A DNA stretch of 6,677 bases, taken from Planctomycetales bacterium. Its GTDB lineage: Bacteria; Planctomycetota; Planctomycetia; Pirellulales; Thermoguttaceae. This document shows, one piece after another, positions 1-4,811 of the stretch (positions are counted from its first letter, which is position 1; each line of letters starts with the position of its first letter). Both the position numbers and the translations under genes were made by a program. The notes under the pieces were generated by a model. It was not told the DNA's origin and did not search any database. It saw only the letters and a list, made by a program, of their open reading frames with translations. Location of the stretch: positions 1 through 6,677 of the forward strand of contig SKJM01000089.1 of the NCBI GenBank assembly GCA_007122045.1. Reading direction: 5' to 3'.

Positions 1-298
1 ACTGGCCGCACAGTTGGGCGTGCCCGGCCTCCTGGCAGTCAACAAGGCCGACTTGAACCCCGAGGCGAGCGAACGGCTCGAAGCGTTCGCCCGGCAGCGC
101 GGAATTGCCGTTGCCGGCCGCATTCCGTATGATCGGGCCGTGACCGACGCCCAAATCGCGCGAAAGACCGTGGTCGAGGCTTCCGGCGGTCCTGCCGCGC
201 AGGCAATTCGCGCGCTTTGGCAAGAAACGAAAACGCACCTCGACCGAAGCTCGCCGGCGGCGTCCGGCGGGCTGGTCGAGTTGGAGACCCCGGCATGA
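1..298 (+). CDS. C-terminal part of a MinD/Mrp-superfamily P-loop ATPase (5' end outside window)
   Basis: The open frame runs in from the left edge (first full codon at position 2) to a TGA at 296-298, giving about 98 residues. It starts with LAAQLGVPGLLAVNKADLNP; the VNKxDLN element is the base-recognition motif of MinD/ParA/NifH-like ATPases. A segment of the GRIPYDRAVTDAQ type follows, which is common near the end of the MinD-like ATPases that carry an inserted ferredoxin domain (COG1149). The Walker A motif and any ferredoxin insert lie upstream and cannot be seen. Such ATPases often sit next to COG1433 proteins, as in the orange-protein loci of anaerobes, and the next gene here is a COG1433 protein, which supports the call. 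The last ~20 residues are low complexity. An ATG at 295-297 overlaps the stop but opens only a six-codon frame. Confidence 0.8.
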   Translation, partial: LAAQLGVPGLLAVNKADLNPEASERLEAFARQRGIAVAGRIPYDRAVTDAQIARKTVVEASGGPAAQAIRALWQETKTHLDRSSPAASGGLVELETPA

Positions 299-351
299 GC
301 AAAGCCGAAACGTAGAAATCCGCCGCCCCAGCGCCCCCACGACGCCTACAC

Positions 352-425
352 CTGTTGGAGTTCACGCTTTAGCGTGCAAATACCATCCACCGTTGATTCG
401 CACGCTGAAGCGTGAACTCCAACAG
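352..425. repeat. Long near-perfect inverted repeat, REP/BIME-like
   Basis: Two 26-base arms (352-377 and 400-425) are reverse complements except for one position (A versus G, a G-U pair in RNA), separated by a 22-base spacer. Each arm also contains a smaller palindrome, CACGCT-TT/GA-AGCGTG. Thus each arm can fold alone into a short hairpin, or the two arms can pair into a 26-bp stem. Two palindromic units in opposite orientation match the layout of REP/BIME elements mobilised by RAYT (TnpA-REP) transposases. The core resembles repeats I associate with planctomycete genomes, although I could not search for copies. No T-run follows, so it is not a standard intrinsic terminator. It lies between the ATPase gene and the NifX-like gene and could affect mRNA ends or stability there. 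Confidence 0.7.
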
Positions 426-435
426 AGCGGGCCGC

Positions 436-490
436 ATGGGTGAGCCGCGCGGCTTTCGTGAACTGAAGCACATCACCCCATCCAGGAGGA
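436..490 (+). promoter_or_regulatory. Leader of the NifX-like gene: palindrome and strong Shine-Dalgarno
   Basis: A perfect 12-base palindrome, AGCCGCGCGGCT, lies at 443-454. It is enclosed by the short complementary segments GGGTGA (438-443) and TCACCC (473-478). A strong Shine-Dalgarno sequence, AGGAGGA (484-490), lies five bases before the GTG at 496 and decides that start. I saw no convincing -35/-10 pair or sigma54-type -24/-12 element in 299-483. The folding is inferred from base pairing alone and may have no regulatory role. Confidence 0.45.
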
Positions 491-495
491 AACTT

Positions 496-834
496 GTGAA
501 AATCGCCATCCCACTAGCCAACGGCCGATTGGCCATGCACTTCGGTCACTGCGCGCAATTTGCACTGGTCGACGTCGACGAGTCCACGCGCGAGCATCGC
601 GGTACGACCGTGCTCGAAGCGCCCCCGCACGAACCCGGCCTGCTGCCCCGGTGGCTCCACGAGCAGGGCGCCGAGGTGATCATCGCCGGCGGCATGGGGC
701 AGCGGGCGCAGCAGATATTTGCGGAAAAGGGCATCCGCGTCATCTACGGCGTGCCGTCCGATACGCCCGAGAGCATCGCGAAAGCGTTCCTGGAGGGAAC
801 GATCACTCCTGGCCAAAACCTGTGCGATCATTGA
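496..834 (+). CDS. NifX/NifB-type dinitrogenase Fe-Mo cofactor biosynthesis family protein (COG1433)
   Basis: The 112-residue product begins (M/V)KIAIPLANGRLAMHFGHC, the family signature in which a KIAIP strand is followed by an HFG element (residues 15-17). It continues with VDVDES, then GAEVIIAGGMGQRAQQIF (about 58-75) and a GI-VIYG strand. It ends GQNLCDH, a typical Cys-His C-terminus. The length is normal for a stand-alone domain. The family includes NifX, NafY and the C-terminal part of NifB, which hold Fe-Mo cofactor precursors. It also includes the orange protein of Desulfovibrio, which binds a Mo-Cu-sulfide cluster. No nitrogenase genes are visible, so an ORP-like cytosolic metal-sulfur cluster role is likelier than nitrogen fixation. 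The GTG at 496 was chosen because AGGAGGA precedes it by five bases; the frame is open further upstream, but that part overlaps the hairpin and has no family similarity. Confidence 0.88.
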   Translation: MKIAIPLANGRLAMHFGHCAQFALVDVDESTREHRGTTVLEAPPHEPGLLPRWLHEQGAEVIIAGGMGQRAQQIFAEKGIRVIYGVPSDTPESIAKAFLEGTITPGQNLCDH

Positions 835-842
835 GCGGAGCC

Positions 843-1301
843 ATGCACGACCCCGAAGGCAAACACGCGCTGCCCATCCTGCGCCGGCAGAGCCACCCGG
901 AATGCTTCGCCTGCACCCGGACGAACGGGCACGGGCTGGGGCTGGAGTTCCATACCGCGGGCGATGGGGCCGTCGAGGCCTCGTTCCCCTGCCAGCCGAT
1001 GTTCGAAGGATATCCGGGAATGCTCCACGGCGGCATCGTTTGCACGCTGCTCGACGGCGCCATGACCAACTGCCTGTTCGCCCAAGGGCTGGCCGCGGTC
1101 ACGGTCGATATGAACGTGCGGTTCCGCCACCCGGTAGCGGTCAGCCGTCCGGCAGCGGTCCGGGCATGGTTGGAGTCGGACGGATCGCCGGTCCACCGCC
1201 TGGCGGCCGAGGTGCGGCAGGACGGGCGGGTCGTGGCAACAGCCACCGCCCGATTCGTCGAAAAGCGGTTGATGGCATGGTTCAAGAAGAGGGGCGCATG
1301 A
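843..1301 (+). CDS. Hotdog-fold thioesterase-like protein (PaaI/4HBT type)
   Basis: The 152-residue product has the hotdog core GMLHGGIVCTLLDGAM at residues 59-74, with the HGG turn and Asp71 where PaaI-type acyl-CoA thioesterases place a catalytic or helix-dipole acid. The strand VTVDMNVRFRHPV and the closing pattern VATATARFVE follow, as in this family. The N-terminus carries HPECFACTRTNGHGLGLEF, a Cys-x2-Cys plus GLGL lead-in shared by a subgroup of uncharacterised 4HBT proteins; the two cysteines could bind metal or simply be conserved. Probably a cytosolic hydrolase of an acyl-thioester, with unknown substrate. It starts eight bases after the NifX-like stop, with GGAG at 837-840 unusually close to the ATG. 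Its stop overlaps the next start (ATGA), which implies translational coupling to the MBL gene. A role in the neighbouring cofactor pathway is only inferred. Confidence 0.82.
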   Translation: MHDPEGKHALPILRRQSHPECFACTRTNGHGLGLEFHTAGDGAVEASFPCQPMFEGYPGMLHGGIVCTLLDGAMTNCLFAQGLAAVTVDMNVRFRHPVAVSRPAAVRAWLESDGSPVHRLAAEVRQDGRVVATATARFVEKRLMAWFKKRGA

Positions 1302-2146
1302 CACAAAAAGTCCGGATTACCGTGCTGGTCGAAAACACGGCCGAAGACGCCGACCTGCTGGCTGAGCACGGCCTGGCCTTCTGGATCGACGACGGCTCGC
1401 AACGCATCCTGTTCGATACCGGTCAGGGCAGCGTCCTGCTGGCCAACGCCTATCGGCTGGGCATCGACCTGAGCCGGCTCGATGCGATCGTGCTCAGCCA
1501 CGGGCACTACGACCACACGGGCGGGCTGGCCGACGCCCTGCGCGGCAGCCGGCCCGGCGCCGTCTACACCCATCCCGACGCGCTGAAGCCGAAGTTCGCG
1601 CGGAATAAGGACGGCACCTCGCGCCCCATCGGCATGCCCGAGGCCGCCCGGCGGGCGCTGGAGCGACATCGCGACCGACTGGTGCTCACCGAGAAGCCGA
1701 CCGCGCTGGGCGCCGGCCTCATGCTGACCGGTCCGGTGCCGCGCATAACGGACTTCGAGGACACCGGCGGCCCCTTCTTTCTGGACGCTTCATGCCGCAC
1801 GCCCGACCCGCTCCTCGACGACCAGGCCGTGTTCTTCCCCGCGGCACAAGGCACCGTTGTGCTGCTCGGCTGCGCGCATGCGGGGGTAGTCAACACACTG
1901 CGCTATGTGCGCCGTCTGACCGACGGCTGCCCCATTCACGCCGTATTGGGCGGCATGCACCTGCTGAATGCCTCGCCCGATCGGCTAAGCCGAACCATCG
2001 ACGCGCTGCGCGAGTTGGACATCGCCTGCCTGGGCCCCGCCCACTGCACCGGCCGCGCCGCCACCGCCGCCTTGTGGCACGCGCTGCCGGAGCGCAGTAT
2101 TCCCCTTCACGTCGGAACCCGGGTCGAGTATGAAAACCTTTCTTGA
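1298..2146 (+). CDS. MBL-fold metallo-hydrolase, COG1237 type
   Basis: The 282-residue product is a complete metallo-beta-lactamase-fold enzyme. It shows LFDTGQG (38-44), the metal-binding HGHYDHTGG (68-76), GCAHAGVVNTL (191-201), GGMHL (218-222) and the C-terminal HCTG (249-252), the pattern of the COG1237 branch. Members are often annotated as 7,8-dihydropterin-6-methyl-4-(ribofuranosyl)aminobenzene phosphate synthase after an archaeal methanopterin-pathway protein; for most bacterial members the reaction is not established. No signal peptide is visible, so it should be cytosolic. The ATG overlaps the hotdog stop by four bases, and the end overlaps the DUF89 start by 17 bases, so the three genes are tightly coupled. 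The fold and metal site are certain, the substrate is not. A pterin-related role is possible because some planctomycetes encode tetrahydromethanopterin-linked C1 enzymes, but nothing else here shows that pathway. Confidence 0.88.
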   Translation: MTQKVRITVLVENTAEDADLLAEHGLAFWIDDGSQRILFDTGQGSVLLANAYRLGIDLSRLDAIVLSHGHYDHTGGLADALRGSRPGAVYTHPDALKPKFARNKDGTSRPIGMPEAARRALERHRDRLVLTEKPTALGAGLMLTGPVPRITDFEDTGGPFFLDASCRTPDPLLDDQAVFFPAAQGTVVLLGCAHAGVVNTLRYVRRLTDGCPIHAVLGGMHLLNASPDRLSRTIDALRELDIACLGPAHCTGRAATAALWHALPERSIPLHVGTRVEYENLS

Positions 2147-2450
2147 CTGCATCCCCTGCCTCGTCCGCCAGGCGCTCGCCTCGGTGCGCCAGGTGACCGA
2201 CGACGAGCAACTGCATGAACAGATTCTGCGCGAGGTCCTGCACGCGGCCGGCCGAATGGATTTCGATCGGCCGCCCGCGGCGATGTCTCAAATCGTCCAT
2301 CGGCGCATCCGCGAGTTGTGCCACAACGGCGATCCTTACCGCGCGAGTAAAGGGCGATTCAACCATGGTGGGGATTCTTGCCGAACAGGATTGTCTGGAC
2401 GCGTTCCTCAACGACGAGTATTACGATTCGCCCACCGCGCTCGTTCGTGA
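2130..2450 (+). pseudogene. Truncated DUF89 (ARMT1-like damage-control phosphatase family) protein
   Basis: The ATG lies inside the last codons of the MBL gene. Residues 1-78 match the N-terminal cap of DUF89 proteins: MKTFLDCIPCLVRQAL (1-16, with the Cys-x2-Cys of the microbial branch), a helical segment, then DPYRASKGRFN (68-78), equivalent to the conserved DPY-x3-K stretch. Normal members are about 280-300 residues, with metal-binding Asp/Asn motifs in the missing C-terminal part. After Asn78 the frame turns into an arginine-rich tail with no family resemblance, ending at 2450, because the DNA from about 2364 codes for a CBS domain in another frame. The gene has therefore lost roughly two-thirds of its coding region and should be inactive as a metal-dependent phosphatase. 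Deletion in the genome and assembly error would look the same here. Confidence 0.75.
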
Positions 2451-2754
2451 CCTGATGACTACCGAGGTGGTAACCGTCGACGCAGACGCCAACATCCTCC
2501 AAGCCGCCGACCTGTTCTCCCGCCACAGGTTTCACCTCCTGCCGGTGCTCGCCGGGGGCAACCTCATAGGCCAGATCACTCGCGCCGATGTCATGCAAGC
2601 CATCTTGAAGATCCATCACGATGTCGAAATCGAGCAGATCAGCCGGGGAGCCGCTGCCGGCTCTTTTGCGGCGGAGGCATGGGCGAGCGAGTATTCGGGA
2701 CATACTGCACAGCGGCAAGGCAACGCATCCTTCGTTTGGGAGCAGGCGCCGTGA
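2365..2754 (+). CDS. CBS-domain protein, apparently N-terminally truncated
   Basis: From the ATG at 2365 the frame gives 129 residues. It opens MVGILAEQDCLDAFL, which is what normally ends a first CBS domain (VGIL-E-DC). A complete second CBS domain follows, from VRDLMTTEVVTVDADA (27-42) through HLLPVLAGGNLIGQITRADVMQAI (57-80). The usual protein of this type carries two CBS domains that pair to bind adenine nucleotides, so the first domain appears lost at the junction with DUF89. AAAGGG at 2349-2354, ten bases before the ATG, might still allow translation of a one-domain protein. Residues 88-129 are Ala/Ser/Gln-rich and unrecognised. The stop overlaps the GTG of the radical SAM gene (GTGA), so this end of the gene looks natural. 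It is either a remnant or a short CBS protein; I favour a 5'-truncated gene. Confidence 0.65.
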   Translation: MVGILAEQDCLDAFLNDEYYDSPTALVRDLMTTEVVTVDADANILQAADLFSRHRFHLLPVLAGGNLIGQITRADVMQAILKIHHDVEIEQISRGAAAGSFAAEAWASEYSGHTAQRQGNASFVWEQAP

Positions 2755-3671
2755 GAAGCTACGCTTTCGGCCCGGTTCCTTCCCGCCGCCTTGGCCGGTC
2801 GTTGGGCGTGGACCTCGTTCCGTACAAGACGTGCAGCTACGACTGCATTTACTGTCAGCTTGGCCGGACTACCTGCATCACAACGCGACGGGAAGAATGG
2901 GTGCCGCTGGACGGCGTGCTGGACAGCATCCAGCGAAAATTGGGCACCAAGCCCGACTACATTACCCTCAGCGGCTCCGGCGAGCCGACGCTTTTCTCCC
3001 GGCTCGACGAATTGATCGACCGCATCAAGCGGATGACCAAGGTGCCGGTGGCCGTGCTGACCAACGGATCGCTTCTCGGGCAGGCGGAAGTGCGTCGCCA
3101 GTTGCAGGAGGCCGACCTCGTGATCCCGTCGCTCGACGCCGGGGACGAGGTCATGTTTCAAGCGGTGAACCGCCCGCACGGCGACATCGTATTCGAGTCC
3201 ATGCTCGACGGGTTGGCCGACTTTCGGCGCGAGTTCTCCGGCACGTATTGGCTGGAAGTGTTCGTGGTCGGCGGCTATACGGCCATTTCGGAGGAGCTTG
3301 CCAAGGTGGCCCGGTGCGTCGAACGCATTCGCCCGGATCGGGTCCATTTGAACACCGTCACGCGTCCCCCTGTGGAACCGTACGCCTTGGCCGTTTCGTA
3401 TACGCACTTGGCGGAATCGGCTTCGCTCTTCCACCTTCGCGCCGAGGTTGTTGCCGACTATCGCGACGTCCACAGAAAGACGGAGTTCATGGTCGGCCGC
3501 GATGACGTGGTGGAACTGCTGCGGAGGCGCCCCTGCCGCCTGGAAGACATTGCAAGCGGGCTCGACATGCACCGGAACGAGGTGGTCAAGTACCTCGAAC
3601 AACTGCGAGCCGAACACTTGTTGGACGAGGCGCGCGTGGCCGACACGGTATACTTCAAGATGAACCAGTAG
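2751..3671 (+). CDS. Radical SAM protein (COG0731 type) with C-terminal winged helix
   Basis: The 306-residue product starts MRSYAFGPVPSRRLGRSLGV, the hallmark N-terminus of the COG0731 radical SAM branch, which is named after the wyosine tRNA-modification enzyme TYW1. The 4Fe-4S motif is CSYDCIYC (Cys28, Cys32, Cys35). GSGEPT (75-80) is the SAM-contacting GGE-like element, and NTVTRPP lies at 201-207. Residues 251-306 form a separate winged-helix domain (LLRRRPCRLEDIASGLDMHRNEVVKYL is the helix-turn-helix part) that reads like a DNA- or protein-binding module. Wyosine synthesis is an archaeal/eukaryal pathway, so the reaction in a bacterium is unknown. The GTG at 2751 is preferred because the family's conserved N-terminus begins right there, GGGAG lies upstream (2738-2742), and it overlaps the CBS stop. 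An in-frame ATG at 2679 would add 24 residues unlike the family. Confidence 0.88.
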   Translation: MRSYAFGPVPSRRLGRSLGVDLVPYKTCSYDCIYCQLGRTTCITTRREEWVPLDGVLDSIQRKLGTKPDYITLSGSGEPTLFSRLDELIDRIKRMTKVPVAVLTNGSLLGQAEVRRQLQEADLVIPSLDAGDEVMFQAVNRPHGDIVFESMLDGLADFRREFSGTYWLEVFVVGGYTAISEELAKVARCVERIRPDRVHLNTVTRPPVEPYALAVSYTHLAESASLFHLRAEVVADYRDVHRKTEFMVGRDDVVELLRRRPCRLEDIASGLDMHRNEVVKYLEQLRAEHLLDEARVADTVYFKMNQ

Positions 3672-3690
3672 CCCCGAAAGGAAACCCCTC

Positions 3691-4470
3691 ATGTCGCGTC
3701 TGGATGAAGCGGCGATTTCCAAGACGATCGTTTGCACCTATCACGAGATGCTGCTGGACCGCATCGCGAGCGACGTGCTCGTCGTGGGCGCCGGGCCGGC
3801 CGGGCTCGTGGCGGCCTACTTCCTCGCGAAAGCCGGCCGCAAAGTGACTGTGCTGGAAAAGCGGCTCGCGCCCGGCGGAGGCATCTGGGGCGGCGGCATG
3901 GCCATGAACGTGGCCGTCGTGGAGGACGAGGCGGTCCCCTTGCTCGACGAGTTGGGGATTCGCTCCGAGCCGCGGCGGGAAAACCTCCACGCGGTCGACT
4001 CCATCGAACTAGCCGCCGGACTGTGCTGCAAGGCGCTTCAGGCCGGTGTTGCCATCCTGAACCTGACGACGGTCGAGGACGCGTGCGTTCACCAGAACCG
4101 AGTGACCGGCGTAGTTGTCAACCGGACCAACGTTTCCCCAGCCCTGCCCGTCGATCCGATCGCATTTTCAGCGAAAGCCGTCCTCGACGCGACCGGGCAC
4201 GAAGCCATCCTGGTCGAGTGCCTTCGCAGACGCAATCGGTTGCCGGCCTCGGCCGCAGAAGCGACCGGCGAGGGCCCGATGGATGCCACGGCCGGAGAGG
4301 CGTTCGTGATCGAACATGCCGGAGAAATCTTCCCGGGGCTTTGGGTTGCCGGCATGAGTGTTTCCGCGGCCCTCGGCGGCCCGCGCATGGGACCGATTTT
4401 CGGCGGCATGCTGCTCTCCGGCAAACGGGTCGCCGAAGCGATCCAGGCTACCCGGCCACCTGAAACCTGA
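3691..4470 (+). CDS. thi4: Thi4-type (adenosine diphosphate) thiazole synthase
   Basis: The 259-residue protein has an FAD/NAD-type nucleotide fold with VVGAGPAGL (31-39), then LEKRLAPGGGIWGGGM (55-70), the Thi4 hallmark. DATGHEA (166-172) and GMSVSAALGGPRMGPIFGGMLLSGK (221-245) follow, the latter containing the conserved substrate-binding Arg-Met-Gly-Pro. Thi4 enzymes make the ADP-thiazole half of thiamine from NAD and glycine. Eukaryotic forms give up sulfur from an active-site Cys, while archaeal and many anaerobic bacterial forms use free sulfide with Fe(II) and carry His there. In this protein the residue just before the conserved xDP (VDP, 154-156) is Pro153, so a sulfide-dependent mechanism is inferred. 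It starts 19 bases after the radical SAM gene with AAAGGA at 3677-3682, so it is probably in the same transcript. I see no TPP riboswitch upstream. Confidence 0.88.
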   Translation: MSRLDEAAISKTIVCTYHEMLLDRIASDVLVVGAGPAGLVAAYFLAKAGRKVTVLEKRLAPGGGIWGGGMAMNVAVVEDEAVPLLDELGIRSEPRRENLHAVDSIELAAGLCCKALQAGVAILNLTTVEDACVHQNRVTGVVVNRTNVSPALPVDPIAFSAKAVLDATGHEAILVECLRRRNRLPASAAEATGEGPMDATAGEAFVIEHAGEIFPGLWVAGMSVSAALGGPRMGPIFGGMLLSGKRVAEAIQATRPPET

Positions 4471-4498
4471 AACCATCCAGTCAGCCAGCGAGTTAACC

Positions 4499-4561
4499 AT
4501 GAAGACAATTGGCCTGCTTGGTGGGACGAGTTGGGAGTCGTCTCTTGAGTATTGCACTAAC
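4499..4561 (+). pseudogene. N-terminal remnant of an aspartate/glutamate racemase family gene
   Basis: An ATG at 4499 opens with MKTIGLLGGTSWESSLEY, the signature N-terminus of the aspartate/glutamate (YgeA-like) racemase family, which normally reads MKTIGLLGGMSWEST-EYY. Recognisable similarity stops after about 18-21 residues. The frame then runs through a proline-rich stretch and ends at 4675, whereas intact enzymes are about 230 residues. The two catalytic cysteine regions are absent, and I found no continuation in the other frames. It starts 28 bases after the Thi4 stop, so it was probably the next gene in that operon before losing its body. The end coordinate marks where similarity fades and is approximate. 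Confidence 0.65.
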
Positions 4562-4671
4562 ACGGCCTGGCTCACCCGTACCTGCCAACTGCACTTCCCC
4601 CCTTCCCCCCCAACGGCGCTGGCACCGTACGACGGAAGCATATTGGGCCAAAGAAAGCTGTCGGCGGCCCC
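4562..4671. other. Noncoding stretch with two C-runs
   Basis: This is the rest of the Thi4-dctP gap before the promoter. It holds a run of six C, TT, then seven C (4597-4611), and otherwise mixed sequence. Two frames stay open across it, but their translations are proline/arginine-rich and resemble no family. I see no tRNA, terminator hairpin or repeat. It is probably the scar left by loss of the racemase gene, fused to the natural upstream region of dctP. Confidence 0.4.
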
Positions 4672-4700
4672 TTGACCTGCCTGTTCTGGCGGTCTATATT
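4672..4700 (+). promoter_or_regulatory. Near-consensus sigma70-type promoter for the TRAP operon
   Basis: TTGACC (4672-4677) and TATATT (4695-4700) each match five of six consensus bases and are separated by exactly 17 bases. Transcription would start near 4707, giving a leader of about 105 bases before dctP. Such a pair is uncommon in DNA this GC-rich, and it sits in the only long gap before the three transporter genes, so I take it as their promoter. Not tested experimentally. Confidence 0.65.
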
Positions 4701-4762
4701 GAGGCCAAAACGGCCATCCCGCGTGCGAACCCCCGACGTTCGCCCAAGGAACCGTAACCCTC

Positions 4763-4790
4763 GGCCGCCGGCCGCAATTTGGCGGCGGCC
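4763..4790 (+). promoter_or_regulatory. GC-rich hairpin in the dctP leader
   Basis: GGCCGCC (4763-4769) can pair with GGCGGCC (4784-4790) around a 14-base loop. A competing small hairpin pairs GCCGC (4771-4775) with GCGGC (4782-4786). The structure ends ten bases before the AGGAG ribosome-binding site. No T-run follows, so it is not an intrinsic terminator; it might stabilise the mRNA or influence translation of dctP. The structure is inferred from base pairing only. Confidence 0.35.
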
Positions 4791-4811
4791 TCAAGAATAC
4801 AGGAGCATTTC

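Noticed and set aside
352..425. Intrinsic terminator for the ATPase gene
   Set aside because: The stem is far longer than usual, has a 22-base loop and no T-run on either side.
412..495. Upstream extension of the NifX-like gene
   Set aside because: The extra 28 residues overlap the right arm of the inverted repeat and precede the strong AGGAGGA site; the family N-terminus KIAIP begins right after the GTG at 496.
496..834. Nitrogen fixation locus
   Set aside because: Only the small COG1433 protein resembles nif products; no NifH/D/K/E/N/B is visible, and this family is common outside nitrogen fixers.
803..1669. 288-aa open frame on the - strand
   Set aside because: It covers the hotdog and MBL genes in antisense with no recognisable motif.
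3672..3690. TPP riboswitch before thi4
   Set aside because: The gap is only 19 bases, and the CUGAGA and conserved THI-box elements are absent.
2616..3737. 373-aa open frame on the - strand
   Set aside because: It lies antisense to the well-supported radical SAM gene, its translation is His/Arg/Val-rich with no family motif, and GC-rich codon usage readily produces such shadows.
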